Below are positions 1 through 14,100 of a stretch of 32,500 bases of DNA, in pieces. The notes under the pieces were generated by a model. The model worked only from the letters and a program-made list of their open reading frames with translations, was not told the DNA's origin and searched no databases. Positions within the stretch are counted from its first letter, which is position 1. Each line of letters starts with the position of its first letter. Origin of the DNA: Neocallimastix lanati (nom. inval.) (lineage: Eukaryota > Neocallimastigomycota > Neocallimastigomycetes > Neocallimastigales > Neocallimastigaceae); the NCBI GenBank assembly GCA_016946835.1, contig JACVTC010000050.1, positions 627,501 through 660,000 of the forward strand, written 5' to 3'. The position numbers were made by a program, and so were the translations under genes.

Positions 1-967
1 AATGAGATAATGACTATAATCATTAATAAATAATAGATCGATGATAATTAATAATTATAATATAATAATAAAAAAATAACAAAAAATAATAAAATTATTT
101 TGCTTCAGTGTTTAATATGGAAATATTTTGGATTTCATAGAATAAGATATAATGTAAAAACTTTAAAATATGAAATAATTATTTTAATTAATGCATTTTT
201 TTTTTAATATATATATATTAAAATTTTATTATGTACTTATATTATATAACATTATATAATAGTTAAAATAGTTTAAAATGGGACTTTGAAATTAAAAAAA
301 TATTTATTTTCTGTCAGCATTTATATTTATACAAAATGTTTATTTTAAAAAATTTATATTGTTATAAATTATTATAATTATTAACGATACTTTTATTAAA
401 ATCAATATACATTGTATTATATTATTAGTACTATTAATAATAATAAATAATAACAATTATTACCATAATAACAAATTTAGTATTAATTATAATATTAATA
501 TAAACAATAGTGGTATTATTAAAATTTTTTTTATTATTATAAATTATGATATTAAAAAAATATCATAATTAAAAAAAAATAAATATTATCAATAACTTTT
601 ATTTTATTAATAATTGTATTTAATTACACTTTTAATATTAATAAAACAGTAGTAAGTTGTAAAATTATAAAATTTGTTTTTGTTTCAAATAATATATAAT
701 ACATTATTAATAATTTTAATATTAAATCTATTTGGTTAAATATTAATACACTTTATTATTAATGAATATAAAAATTAAAGTGGAATAAATAAGAGTTATT
801 AATATATATTTTACAATAGAATTAAAAATAAATTTAAATAGAAAATTATATTAAATAATATAATTATTATTAAATTAAAAAATAAATTATTTTCCATTAC
901 ATATCTTCAATTACCATATATAGTTATTTTTTTTCTACCTATTTATTAGGAAAAAATTTTTATAATA

Positions 968-1001
<34 letters not shown>

Positions 1002-1829
1002 AACATAAATACCCATTTTCTTTTTGTATTTATCTTTACAAATAAACAAAGAACAATGAAAAAATTACCAATATCTACATTTAATATTTGAAATAAGCAG
1101 ATATACATATTTACAAATATGATAAATCGATGTAAATTAGTTGTAATAACTAATAAATATATATTTAATTGAAAGCAGGAACTATAAGTCATTTAGAGAA
1201 GTGGCGATATTTATATTTATAAAAGAAAAAATCATTTATATATGAGTTAGTTTTAAATAGAATAAATAAATTATTTCTTTGTTAAATTATAAATAATGGT
1301 ATGTAGTAATAAATATTATTATAGTAGCAATAGCAACAATAATAACCTAATGATTGTACATTTAATAATAATTATAATAATAATAAAATTATATATTCCA
1401 GAGTGAGAATAATAATAATAATAATAATAAAATTATATATTCCATAATGAGAATAATAATAATAATAATAAAATTATTATATTTAATAGTTATAATAATA
1501 ATAATAATAATAATAATAAACTAATACAAAATGGAAAAAAATAATTAACGATACATGTATACTTTTATTAATATTTTAAAATAATAATTATTAATTTAAC
1601 ATTATATAATAACTATATATTATCATTATTAAGTTTATATGTTATATTATATATATCAAAATTATATTGTTGATATATTTTAATCATGTATTTATTATAT
1701 TAAATGATTCAAGTATTGTATGAATATTTATTATAATTTTGTTTTCTAGTTTTATATATTAACATTTTTTATGATATTAGTATATACTGGTTTTATTTTT
1801 TTTAAATTATTTTATATATAATTAGTAAA

Positions 1830-1860
<31 letters not shown>

Positions 1861-4679
1861 GGAACTATTATTAAACTTTATTAAATATTATAATATTAGA
1901 GAATATATAAAATATATTAATATTTATATATATTTTTTATTTTTACAAAAAATAAATTAAATTTATTTGGCTTGGATTTTTTTTTTTTTTTTTTATTCAA
2001 ATATAATTATTATATGAAATAATTTTGTTATATATTATATTCCATTAGACTAATTTATTATTTTTTAAATATTTTATATAAATGTTAATAAAATAATAAA
2101 TATTGTTTCTAAATTTAAATAATTACATTTATATAAATATTACAATACAAAAATTTTGTATTACATGATTAAATGTATAAAAAATTTACATGTGAATTAT
2201 TGTTATTTTTTTTTATTTCATTTATTTCATTGTATATAGTATAAAAATGGAAAATTTAAATAAAGTTTAAATAATAATAATAATAATAATTATAATAATC
2301 TATTATTATTAGTAAAGTTTTAAAACGAAATAATTTTTTAATTAAATTTTATATATTATTGTTATTTTAATTTATTGAAAAAAAAAAGTAAACTTATTAA
2401 AAAATAGATAACATAAGAAATTATTAAAATTTATTTGAAATAAATAATAATAAATATAATTAAAAGGAAAATAATTACTATAATAATAATTATAATTAAT
2501 ATAAAAATAAAAAAAAGTAAAAATAAAAATAGAATTATTATAGATAATTAATATTTATTAAAATTAATTCTTTAATAATATAAAAAATTATTTTTAAAAC
2601 ATTATTTATATTAAAAATTAATTTAATTATTGTAAAATCGTAAAACCATTTAAAATATATTATTGGAGATATAAAGTTCCATTAAAAAACTTGTTAAACA
2701 AAAATAATTTCTAATCTTATTTTTAAATATTTTTTGTATTGTTGTATTGTTTTATTTTCTGAAAAGTATTCAAAATTTTAAAAAATAATAAATATTATAC
2801 TTATTTATCTTTTAAAATTTTGTGAATAAATCTTATTATATATTTATATTTATTTTTTTTTATTCTATTTATGATATATAATTTGAAATTTATTCATTTT
2901 CTTTTACATAATAAAATAATAAAGCAAATGTTTTGATATATATATTTATATATTTGATTTATTCATTTTTAATTTTATGTAAAGTTGTGATATATATATA
3001 AAATTTGCATAAATAATAATAATAAAAAAAAAAGTTAAATATCTTTTTTATTCTCCTGTTTTACATAATATGGATTTATTTTTCAAAATATTTATTTAAT
3101 ATTTTCCAGAGAATAAAATAATAAATTTTCTTTTAATAATTAGTACTTCTAATATTTTAATTAGTCATATTGTTTTTTGTTCAAGCTTCATAAAAAATTG
3201 TTTTTTTAAATATATATTTCTATTGTTCATAATATTATTTTATTTTATAATATTTTATAAAGTTTTTTAATTAATTTTTTATAAAAATATTTGAAATTTT
3301 CCATTTAAAATAAATGAAAAACTATTTATATTATTAATATAAATATTTATTTTAAATATTTGAATATTTTTTTTTTTTTATTATTACAATTTTAAATTTT
3401 TTCATATAAATAATAATATAAAATTTATTTTGGAACAATAAAAAAAATTCAATTATAGTGAAAATTTATTAATTTAAGTTCTTTTAATTTTCCATTATAA
3501 TATAAATATTCCTAATGCTACAAAAATGAAATTGTTATTTATATTATTAAAAAAAAATTCTTGAATGGAACATTATGAATGGAACATTTATTATTAAATG
3601 TAATATTTTTATTTTAAAAATAATTGGTCAAAAAAATAATTTTTTGTTATTTCAGGAAATTTTATTTCAATACATTATTTAATAATGTTTAAAAAGTAAT
3701 TGAAAGGAAAATAAATAAATTAAATTATATTATATTTTCCATTTTTAAAAATTGTTTATATTATTTTAGGAAAATTAAATTATATTAGTATATATATAAA
3801 GTTTTGAATTTTTAATTTACTTAAAATTACAACTTATATTAAGTTTCTTATTCATATGGTTTAACATATATTTCATTAATATTTAAGGTTTAATTATATT
3901 CAAATATTTATATAGTTTAAAGTTAATAATAAATTATTAATAATAGGAATAAAAATAAAATATCTACTAAATTGGATTAATTATTCCAATATTTTATTAT
4001 AATACAATGTATATAAATAATTCATAAAAAATAAATTATAATATATTATTTATTTTAATTCATTTTATTTTTAGTAATAAATTGGAATATATTTATATTA
4101 TTTATTTATATTAATTTTTTGATGAATGATTTATATATATATATAAAAAACAATTTCCAATATATTATATTTTAAAGTTAATTATTGAAGTTTATATATT
4201 TGTTAAATTTAAATTATATAATAAACAATACAATTATTTAGAATTTGTAATATATTTCTATAATAAAGATTAAAATTATTTTTAATAACAAAAATAATTC
4301 ACTAAATATATATAAATTTTATAATATAATAAAATATATAAAAATTTTTATATAAATAGACATTTTTTTTCCTATTTTCGTTTTTTTTTTTTTATTCTAA
4401 TCTATATAATTTTATAAATAAAAAATATTTAATTATTATTATATAAATTATAAAATTAAAAACGACAAAAAAAAAAAAAAAAAAAAAAAAATAAGCGATA
4501 AATATATTAAATTAAGCAATATATTATTTTTAAAATTATATTTTATTTTTAAAAAATAAGTTTTTTATCAAAAATAAAGAAATAATTTAAATATATTATT
4601 TAAAAAAAAAAAAGACTTTTTTAAAGAAGAAAATATATATACATAAAAAATTTCAACTTTAAAAACACAAATAATTAAA
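1..4679. other. AT-rich region without a recognisable gene
   Basis: This stretch is almost pure A and T, with frequent stops in all frames and no protein-like reading frame that survives inspection. An 85-codon minus-strand frame at 935-1192 is compositional: it reads through a poly(A) run as polyphenylalanine. Homopolymers occur at 969-999 (31 A) and 4467-4491 (25 A). The last 300 bases are probably the promoter and 5' leader of the gene that starts at 4680, but no specific element can be named. Confidence 0.7.
1381..1475. repeat. Imperfect tandem repeat of an AAAATTATATATTCCA/GAGAATAAT unit
   Basis: The block AAAATTATATATTCCA, a short GTGAG or ATGAG step and an AAT microsatellite occur twice in direct succession. 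The copies differ in AAT count and in a few bases around the TGAG step. It looks like slippage or a small local duplication in non-coding DNA. Confidence 0.65.
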
Positions 4680-5731
4680 ATGTCTCAATTTAAAAATTCT
4701 TCTATTTCAGTTCATAAGAACAAAAGGTAATTATTGAAAATAATATTAAATAAAAATTATAAATATAATAATATAAAAATATAATAGATATTAATATTTA
4801 TATATTATTTGTATTTTAATACATTTAAATAAAATAAAAGTAATTATGATGCTAAGCAAAAGAAATTCAAAAATTCTTTAGCTAATTTACAATCTTTTAT
4901 TAGTAATGAAAAGAATGAAGATACTTCTGTTAGTCAAAGGTATTTATCGAATAAATACAAATTAAATTGAATAATATATATTTATAATAAAAAAAATTAA
5001 GATATTAATATATTATTTTTGTTTTAAAATTTTACAGAAAAATATCCAAAGCTCAAACTTATCGTTTATTAAACTGTATCAAAGTTTTAGAATATCTTAA
5101 GGATTATGAAATTCAACCATGTAATGAACGTATTTGTAGAGCTCTTAAGCAATATGGTAAAAGCAAGGAAAACATATGTAAATTGTGGGAGCAAGTTTTA
5201 TCATTTGTTAATAATAAAAAAGAAGCTATTAATTCTATTTTAGTTAAAAATATTTGGTTACAAATGAATAATTGCAATACTAATACAAATAATAATATAA
5301 ATAACAATTATTATAATAATTGCAAACAAGAACAAATGAACAATAATCCAATTCATGAAAAATGTGTCACTGTTAAGGAATATAATTATAATAATATGAA
5401 TAATAATATTTTGGTTTCAAATGAATGTAAACCAATGTTTTTGGACAATACTTATATTAATAATAATAATAATAATAATATATTTAATAATGAAAATTCT
5501 AGTTCTAATTCTTCAACTTCTGATGAATACAATAATAATTATCCTGCCTTATATAAACCAGCGTGGACAATCTCTTTAGAACAATTAAGAAATGCTAATA
5601 AGTCAATCAGTAATAATAGCAATAATAATAATAATAATAATAATAATAATTATAATAATTATAATAATGTAGCAAAACAATATCCATCACCAATTTCATC
5701 GCCTACTTATAATAGTTATTATAATTTTTAA
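4680..5731 (+). CDS. Unrecognised 279-aa protein with Asn-rich C-terminal half (3 exons)
   Basis: Exons are 4680-4726, 4841-4939 and 5038-5731. Both introns are GT..AG and phase 2, and the spliced frame is open from ATG to TAA. The start is the first in-frame ATG, in an A-rich context. I do not recognise the family. Residues 1-50 are polar and basic. Residues about 50-125 look like a compact helical region with a Cys-containing core (LLNCIKVLEYL, CNERICRALKQYG, ICKLWEQVLSF). From about 125 on the protein is low-complexity, with poly-Asn runs encoded by AAT repeats at about 5460-5480 and 5612-5660, broken by PALYKPAWTISLEQLRNANK. The end is Ser/Pro/Tyr-rich (SPISSPTYNSYYNF). No signal peptide or membrane segment is visible. 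A regulatory or scaffold protein is possible, but I do not assign a function. Higher GC and clean splicing support a real gene. Confidence 0.8.
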
Positions 5732-7441
5732 ATTAAAAATAAAAAAATGAAACCCAAACAATTATTATAAATCTATCGAAAAATAATATTATAATAATAT
5801 TCTAAAAAGATTTTAATAATAGAAATATTAAATATTAATAATATTATAAATTTTGATATATATTATTATTTATTAATAATATATTTAGTAATATAATTTA
5901 TAATATATAATATATATACCATTAATTTTGAAAAAAAATTTTTTTTGTTTTATTATTTAAATCATAATATATAAAGTAATAATATCTATTAAATTCATAA
6001 TTTATTAATTAAAAAATGTAAATAATTAAAAAATAAATAAATAAATATGAGACTACAATTTGTTATTAATTATAATTTCAGTAATATAAATAGTAATTTA
6101 ATAGAATTTATAAAGTTTAATATTATTAAAATTTATCAATATGTGCTAAATTGTTTTAATTATTTGAAATAATAAATTAAAATTCTTTTGTTTCAAAAAA
6201 AATCAATTTTAATAATTATTAAAATTATTATGAATTGTTATATAATTATATCCATCGAAAATATTTATATATTAATTTTTAATTACTATTTTAAATTCTA
6301 TTATTAATAATTAATTAGTTATAATAATTATTATTCATCATTACTTTTTTTTTAAATAATATTTATCATGATAATTTATTATGTAAAAAAACAATGACTT
6401 ACAACAATATATATTAAAGATATTAAATAATTATAAAATTTTAAATATAATAAAATTGAATTTTAAAAAATTTCTTTATTCTTTTTTTCATTTTTATTTA
6501 TATTATAATATTTTTCAATATTAAAATTATTATTAGAAATGAAGTTTAATCCAATTTATTATTATTCCTGTTATAATACAGAATATCATATATAAATTAT
6601 TGAAACAATAATTATTATATAAATTGTAACATAGTTCATATATAATATATATAGAATATTTATGTAGCAACACGTATTAATAAAAATGATATATAAATAA
6701 TATTTATATAGTAAATAAAATAAAATAATCAAAGAAATGAGGCAATTAACAAAGATAATATCTAATAAAGTAAAATAAAAAAAATGTCGAAAAATTAATA
6801 AATAAAAAGTAATTTTTTTTATACTTTTAAAATAACTATTTTAAAGTTTGTATATTTTATTAATAAAATTTTTAAATATTTTTTTTATAAATTATTAATT
6901 TTATTTAATATGAAATTACACATAATGAATTTTATTTATTATTATTTTAATTAATAATAAATGAAAAAAAATTTTTTTTTTTTTTTTGGGATTAATCTTC
7001 CAATTAATAAATATATAAAAAATAAATATTATGAGACACTTTTTTTTTTATATTAATAAAATTGGTTAATGGTAAATGGTATATTTCAATCATGCTATAT
7101 TTTTATTTATATGAATTTTTCTAATAAAAATAAATTCATAAATTTTAATTTTTTAAATATATTTATTTACAAATATTACGATCTATAATATATATATATT
7201 ATTTATAATTTTTTTTATCTTCTTATTTTTAATTTAATAGTATATATACAATATTACTTATAATAATAGTGCATTGATATCATCTATAATTATATATATA
7301 TATATATAATTTTTATACTTTGTAATTTAAATTTTTTTTTTGTTGTTGTCGTCTTTTTAATACTTTATTTTTAATTATTTATGGTATACATTAAAAATAA
7401 ACCAATGTATATTAATTTAAAAATTAACATCTTTATTTATT

Positions 7442-7472
<31 letters not shown>

Positions 7473-7584
7473 TTTATTATTATTATTATTTTTCGATAAT
7501 ACTTTATTTTTAATTATTTATGGTATACATTAAAAATAAACCAATGTATATTAATTTAAAAATTAACATCTTGATTTATTTATT

Positions 7585-7627
<43 letters not shown>

Positions 7628-7935
7628 TATTATTATTATTTTTCGATAATATAGAAAAATAAAGTTATTACAGCAATATTAATATATTTCCATAATACGA
7701 AAAAACTACAATATATAATATAATACATTGTTCTATTTTCCATTTAATTTAATATTGATATGGTTATATTTGTTGGTTAATATTAATATTAATTAATAAT
7801 ATTTTTATTATTGTTTATATTTATATTAATAGTTTTGCAAAGATTAAGTTTTATTTAAATAAGATTACAATAATAAAGAAATATATATAATAAAAAATAA
7901 TTTTTATCATTTTTTTTCCTTTACAATTACCTTAT

Positions 7936-7967
<32 letters not shown>

Positions 7968-8550
7968 TAATTTAAAAAAAGGAGAAATTTTTGTATTAAA
8001 TAAAAATTAAAGATTTCAAAATTTAATAAAAAAAATTATTAATATTGTATTATAATTTAAAAATTTTATATATAAAAAGAAATAAAATAAATATACTTTC
8101 AGTATAATAAATATCATAAATATTTTATAAAAAAAAAATTATTTTTTAAGATATATATTACCATTTATAGAATTATAACTACTTTTTCTTAATATTAATA
8201 TTTAAGAATATACCCCATTAAATTAATATATCTATTAAATAATATTATTATTTAAAAAATTTTTAATAAAATTTTGGAACAAATAATATTTATTTAATCT
8301 TAGATGTATTGATATTACATGTTTTTATTATTATTATATAAAATAAATTCATGTGTCATATTCATATTAATATATATTTTATTTTATACTATCTATTAAT
8401 ATGATTAAAATATATAAATATAAAGCAACACAATATATAGTCTTTTAAATATTTCATGATATTCATGAAATATTTCTTTTTTTCTTAATTTTATTATTAT
8501 TATTTACTATTTATTATTATTATTTACTATTTATTATTATTATTATTCTA

Positions 8551-8581
<31 letters not shown>

Positions 8582-9231
8582 AGGTTTGTTTATTATTTTT
8601 TTTTTACTTTTTAATTTTATATTTTTTGAGTAAATTTATTAAATATAAAAAAAATGTTTACTTTTTTTTTTTTTTTATTATTTTTATTTTTTTTTTATTT
8701 TTTATTGTTATTTATTTCCTTTTATCTTTTTAGGTGTATTTTGTATTATCTTTTTCAATGATTATTATTATGGTATTGTTTATATATATATATATATTTT
8801 ATTTAATTTACAATTTATTAATTATTCATATCATTGACATTTAATCTTATTTATTTTTATTTTTTTTTTTTTTTTATTTATTTATTAATATTAATTAACT
8901 ATAGTTTTTGAAAAAGTTTTTTTTTTTTTTTTAATTTTTTTATTTAATATTTTTTTTAATTATAATTATAATTTTTATGCATTTATTTAATTTTCTTTTT
9001 GTTTATTTTTATATTTTTATCTTTATATTTATTTTTTTATATTTATTTTTTATCTTTTATAGAAATATATATAATTTAATTTAATTTTGAAGAAATATGA
9101 TAATAATTATTTAATAATAACAATAAAGGAAAAGATACTATATTTATTATTTATTTATTAACCTAAACGAAAGTAAGTTTCGTAATTTTGAAAATTTTTA
9201 ATACATATATATTGTTTATTTATTTTTATTA
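5732..9231. other. AT-rich intergenic region between the unknown gene and VPS41 (3' ends facing)
   Basis: The unknown gene (+) and VPS41 (-) end towards each other, so this region holds two 3' flanks and no evident promoter need. It contains poly(T) or poly(A) runs near 7444-7470, 7588-7625, 7939-7967 and 8552-8580, and the tandem duplication described separately. I see no coding sequence or structured RNA. Confidence 0.65.
7359..7650. repeat. 139-bp tandem duplication, two copies
   Basis: Copy 1 is about 7359-7497 and copy 2 about 7498-7647. The first 80 or so bases are identical between them. Each copy then has TTTATT steps, a long T run, (ATT)n and the end TTTTTCGAT. The copies differ mainly in T-run length and a small TTTATT/TTGATTTATT change. 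Each carries an inverted repeat, TATACATT / AATGTATA, around an 11-12 base A-rich loop. This was read directly from the sequence. Confidence 0.9.
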
Positions 9232-11108
9232 TTAAATCCAAAGAGTAGCTCGCTTTGTCACTCTTCTTGGTGCATAAGATCTCATTTTTTCATCTTTTGT
9301 ATTTTGTTCACTGTTCTGTCTCCTATTTTGATTTAATTGAACTGGGTCAATCGTAATAGAACCTGCTGTGGCTAGTGAAGAATTTTTAATATGAGATAAT
9401 CCATGTAAATTGGAAGATTGACAAATTGGACAATATAAACTTTTTTTACTAAAGAGATTTTTATCGGGATAATTGTATTCATTATTAATATTGCTTTCAT
9501 TATCTGTTGTATTATTTTCATTTTTAAATATTGGTTTAATCACACGAGTACCTCTTCTATCATAAGAAGAAGAATTTGAATATATATCATTTGAATCTTC
9601 AAACAATGTACTTCTATTATGACGTCTTTTATTTTTAAAGAGTGAATCTTCACTATTTTCATTACTAAATTGATTTAATGATGATGAATTTAAATTTAAT
9701 TTCAATGGAACATATACAGCTTCTATTGCTTTGGCTAAAACCATTTTTTTAGTTATTTCTTGATTATTTTCAATTTTTATAGCTTTTGAATTCATTAAAT
9801 AGGCAACATTTTGTGAAGATTGTAAACATTTTTCATGGAACCAGTGACGACAAAAGAATACAATAATAGTCGAATCTGCAGGATCAGTTACTATAAAATA
9901 TAATATCATATTAATTTTTATAGTATTTAAATTTATAATATAATAATTTTATCAATTATTAAATTTTTGTTTATTATAATGTTTTATTTAAATAAAATAA
10001 TATAAATTAAAAATAAGTTTTATTTATTAATTTTAGAAAACTTACTGTCAGTAATAATTTCATTATTACATATGGAACATTCAATTGAATCTATTATTTT
10101 ACAAAGAAAATAATGAATAAAAATATTAAAAAAAAAATTATTTTTATTAATAATTTTTAAAAAAATCACTGTTTATGTTTATGTAAATTATTTTATTATT
10201 AAAATATAATATATACTACGAAAATACCTTTGAACAACATTCCTCTTCTTTGAGCATTATATAACTGCTCGAATAATTCAATTGTATCACTTATTAAAAT
10301 TTTTTCACATCCTTCTCTTAAAGACATCTATTAATTTTTATTTTATTATATATATATAATTTAATATAATATATATAAATTTGTTTTTATTTTTATTTTT
10401 ATGTTTATTTTTGTATAAAAAATTTTTTAATATTATTATTTTTGTAATTAAAATATATTTTTACCTGTACTCCGAAATCTTGCATAACTTTTATCAATGT
10501 ACTTTTTAATCCTGGTATTTCCATTTTTTCTGGAATTCTTCTAATTAATTTAATAGGATCAATATAAGATCCAACATTTTCTAGTAAACCAACAATAAAC
10601 TCTGATTGTGAAAATAATAATATAAAAAATTTTATTTTTTTTTATTAATAATATTTTATAATATTTATTGTTATTATTATTATTATTTTTATTATTATTA
10701 TTATTCTTACTTGGTTTATCCATGGAATAATTAATTAAATCTTCCCAAAGATCTGGATCATTTTGTTGTTGTGCAAATTCAATTGCCTATATAATTTAAA
10801 ATATATGCATTATTAATATTATTTATTTATTTATTAATTTATTTATTTAATAATAATAATAATAATAATAATTTCATATTTACCCTTTGAACATCTCCTA
10901 ATCTACTGATAATTAAATTAAGGGCTTCTTTATTATTACCCATTTGACCAAGTAAATAAACCATTTCTGGTACAAGATCTCTTGCTTCACAAATTTTATA
11001 AGCATTTTCTAAGGAATAATAATTACTAGTTCTTAAAAATGGTAATAATCTTGGATAATCATATTCGGCATATAATTCAATCTATAAATTTTAAATTTAC
11101 ATTTGAAA

Positions 11109-11193
<85 letters not shown>

Positions 11194-12460
11194 TACTATT
11201 TTCATTATTATTATTATATCTTGTACTTTTATTATATCAATTTTTATTTTATGAAAATTAATGATTAATATATATAATATTATATTATTTAATACTTACT
11301 TGTAATTTATGGTAATCATAACCTTCGTGAAAATCTTTTTTTGAAAGAGCATCTAAATAAATATGTAAATATTTTGGATATGGATAGAGTTGATTGACCA
11401 CTTGAGATATCTATATAATATATTATTTTTTATTTTAATTTTATTATATTATTACAATAAATAAATAGATATATAAATAAGTAAATAAATATATAATTAA
11501 AAATATAAATAAACAACAACTTAATATATTATAAATAATTATTTATTATTACTATTATTATAATATATTATAAATATTACCAAAATTCTATCAGTATTTT
11601 CAACTAAAATTTTTACAGCATCTCCTTTAACAGCCTCACGTATTTTTTGAATAGGTGTAAAATTGAAAGCTTCATTAATTTTTTCTTGTGTAACTTTTAC
11701 GTCATTTAATTTTGTATTCTTTTTGCTTTCATCTTCATTATCACTAATAACAGCACTATTAATATTACTTGCAAAATTACTATTAGTTTTACTACTAGCA
11801 TTACTATTATTACTACTTGTTATTTTTTTCCCTTTATTTCTAAGTAATTTTTGCTGTTTTCTAATCAATCTACTTTCTACAAAATGTTCATCATATTTCA
11901 TCATGAGTACAATTAAAGGTTCTAGCATACTATATAAATTATATTTTTTAATTAAATCCAATGCATTTGGTCTATAAATTTGTAAATAATATGATAAAGT
12001 CATATCAAATTGCTTATTATATGTATATCTTAATATTAATATTATAAACAATATCAAACAAACAAACAAATAAATAAATAAATAAAAAAAAAAAAATAAA
12101 TAAATTAGTTCGTAGTAATGTTATAATAAATAATATCAACATTAATATATATTTATTTGTTAATAAAAATATAATTATTGATAATATTTACAGATCTGCC
12201 AAAGCACTTAAAAGAATTTCATTCTTTGGATCCTTTTCAAGTTCAGATTCAACAAGTATTATAATTTCTGAAATATTATATATAGTTGATGGCCATTGTT
12301 CAATTTTACTATAAAATTTCTGAAAATTATTAGATATAAAAAAAAAAAATAAAATAAAAAAATAATTAATTTTTTTTTAAAAATCTTGAACATATTGTTA
12401 TTGCTTTATTAACTATATTTTGATTATAATTATCACTGCAGTTTATTAATCAATATATAA

Positions 12461-12509
<49 letters not shown>

Positions 12510-13693
12510 TTGTAATAATTAATGAATAATATTTCGTAATTTACTTTTTTATCATGATTTAAGAGATATGATAAAACCAATTCATAAATTGAAGGGTTTA
12601 ATTGTGGATTTGAATTAGGTATATATGGTATAATTTCCTTTTTTTATTATATAATAAATAATTAATATTAGTGTAAATACTTATTGTATTTATTAATTAT
12701 ACAATATAATTAATATATAAAAATTATTACTGAAAGTTTATTTGAATTATTGAATTTTAATATCCAGTCTTCCCATAATTCACCATCTTGTCTCAATATT
12801 TTTGGACATATTGCTGCTGCTTCAGAAAAACGATCTAACAAAAATGTATATAAAAAAAAAAAAAAAATAGTTATTGTTTAAATATAAATAATATAAATCT
12901 AATTTATTTTTACAATAGTAAATATAAAAAATAAAAATATGTACCTTCTTTTATAAGAGATGTCATATATTTTTGACCGATATCCACAATATCATGAACT
13001 GATCTTCCACCATATGAAGAATCCGCTTGTTCTACAGCATTCAAAGCTTCCTCATATTTCTGTCTATCTAATAACCAATCAATATGATCTTCAAGATCTC
13101 TTGGTTTAGCCATAATAATTGTTTTAGGAGATGCTATATAATAAGTATTTTCAGCAACAATATGTTCTATTTTTTTTTTTTTTTTTATGATAAGAAAAAA
13201 CAAAAAAAGTACAAAAAAAAATGTTAAAAATTAATAAAAAAAAAATTAATAAATTAAATTATTAAGAAATTTAGTATTTATGTTTATTTCATATTTTTAT
13301 ATACCTAAATGATAATCATTTGACATAAATTTTTCATATTTTTGAATTGAAATTACATCGGCTGCTACTTCGTTTCCATCATAATCTATTACACGAATTT
13401 CTGGTGGTTGTGATTTCTATTATTCATTAAATTTTTATTGAATAAAATGATATTGCCATTTACTTATATATATATATATTATAATATAAAAATAATTACT
13501 TTTCTTTTCTTTGGAGTATAACTTAATTCATCTATATCTTTTAAATCATTCTTATCAATAGTAAAAGCAATTAAAATGATTAAATCATCCAATGTTGCTA
13601 TACCAGAAATAATATAATCTGTTTTAAATCTTAAAAAATAAATATAGATATATTTAATTAATAAATTAAATTTAAAAAGAAATTGATAATTAA

Positions 13694-13752
<59 letters not shown>

Positions 13753-13759
13753 AAATTAA

Positions 13760-13804
<45 letters not shown>

Positions 13805-14069
13805 AAAATATATATAAATATATATTAAAATTTACTCATAAATGACTTCTAAATATTTTTGAACAGATGAAGTAAATGCAGTTAATACATCGTCATTTTT
13901 AGTTTCTTTAATCTGAATTACTCTTATTATATCAGCCCAACCACAAATAAGTTCTGTATCCGATTTCCAATATAAATGACATTTAAAAAGTTCAGCTCTT
14001 GGACTATTCTTAGGTCTTTCAACTGTACCAACTTTAGTTTCTGAATTAACATCATATACGTTTATTCCC

Positions 14070-14100
<31 letters not shown>

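Noticed and set aside
935-1192. Minus-strand 85-codon hydrophobic frame
   Set aside because: Its composition matches the AT background, it contains a polyphenylalanine run from a homopolymer, and no splice-supported neighbours exist.
11039-11254. Plus-strand polyleucine frame
   Set aside because: It is the antisense of VPS41 exon 14 plus the (ATT)27 array in intron 13.
11663-11977. Plus-strand hydrophobic 104-codon frame
   Set aside because: It is antisense to VPS41 exon 12. The hydrophobic look comes from the complement of Asn/Ser/Lys codons.
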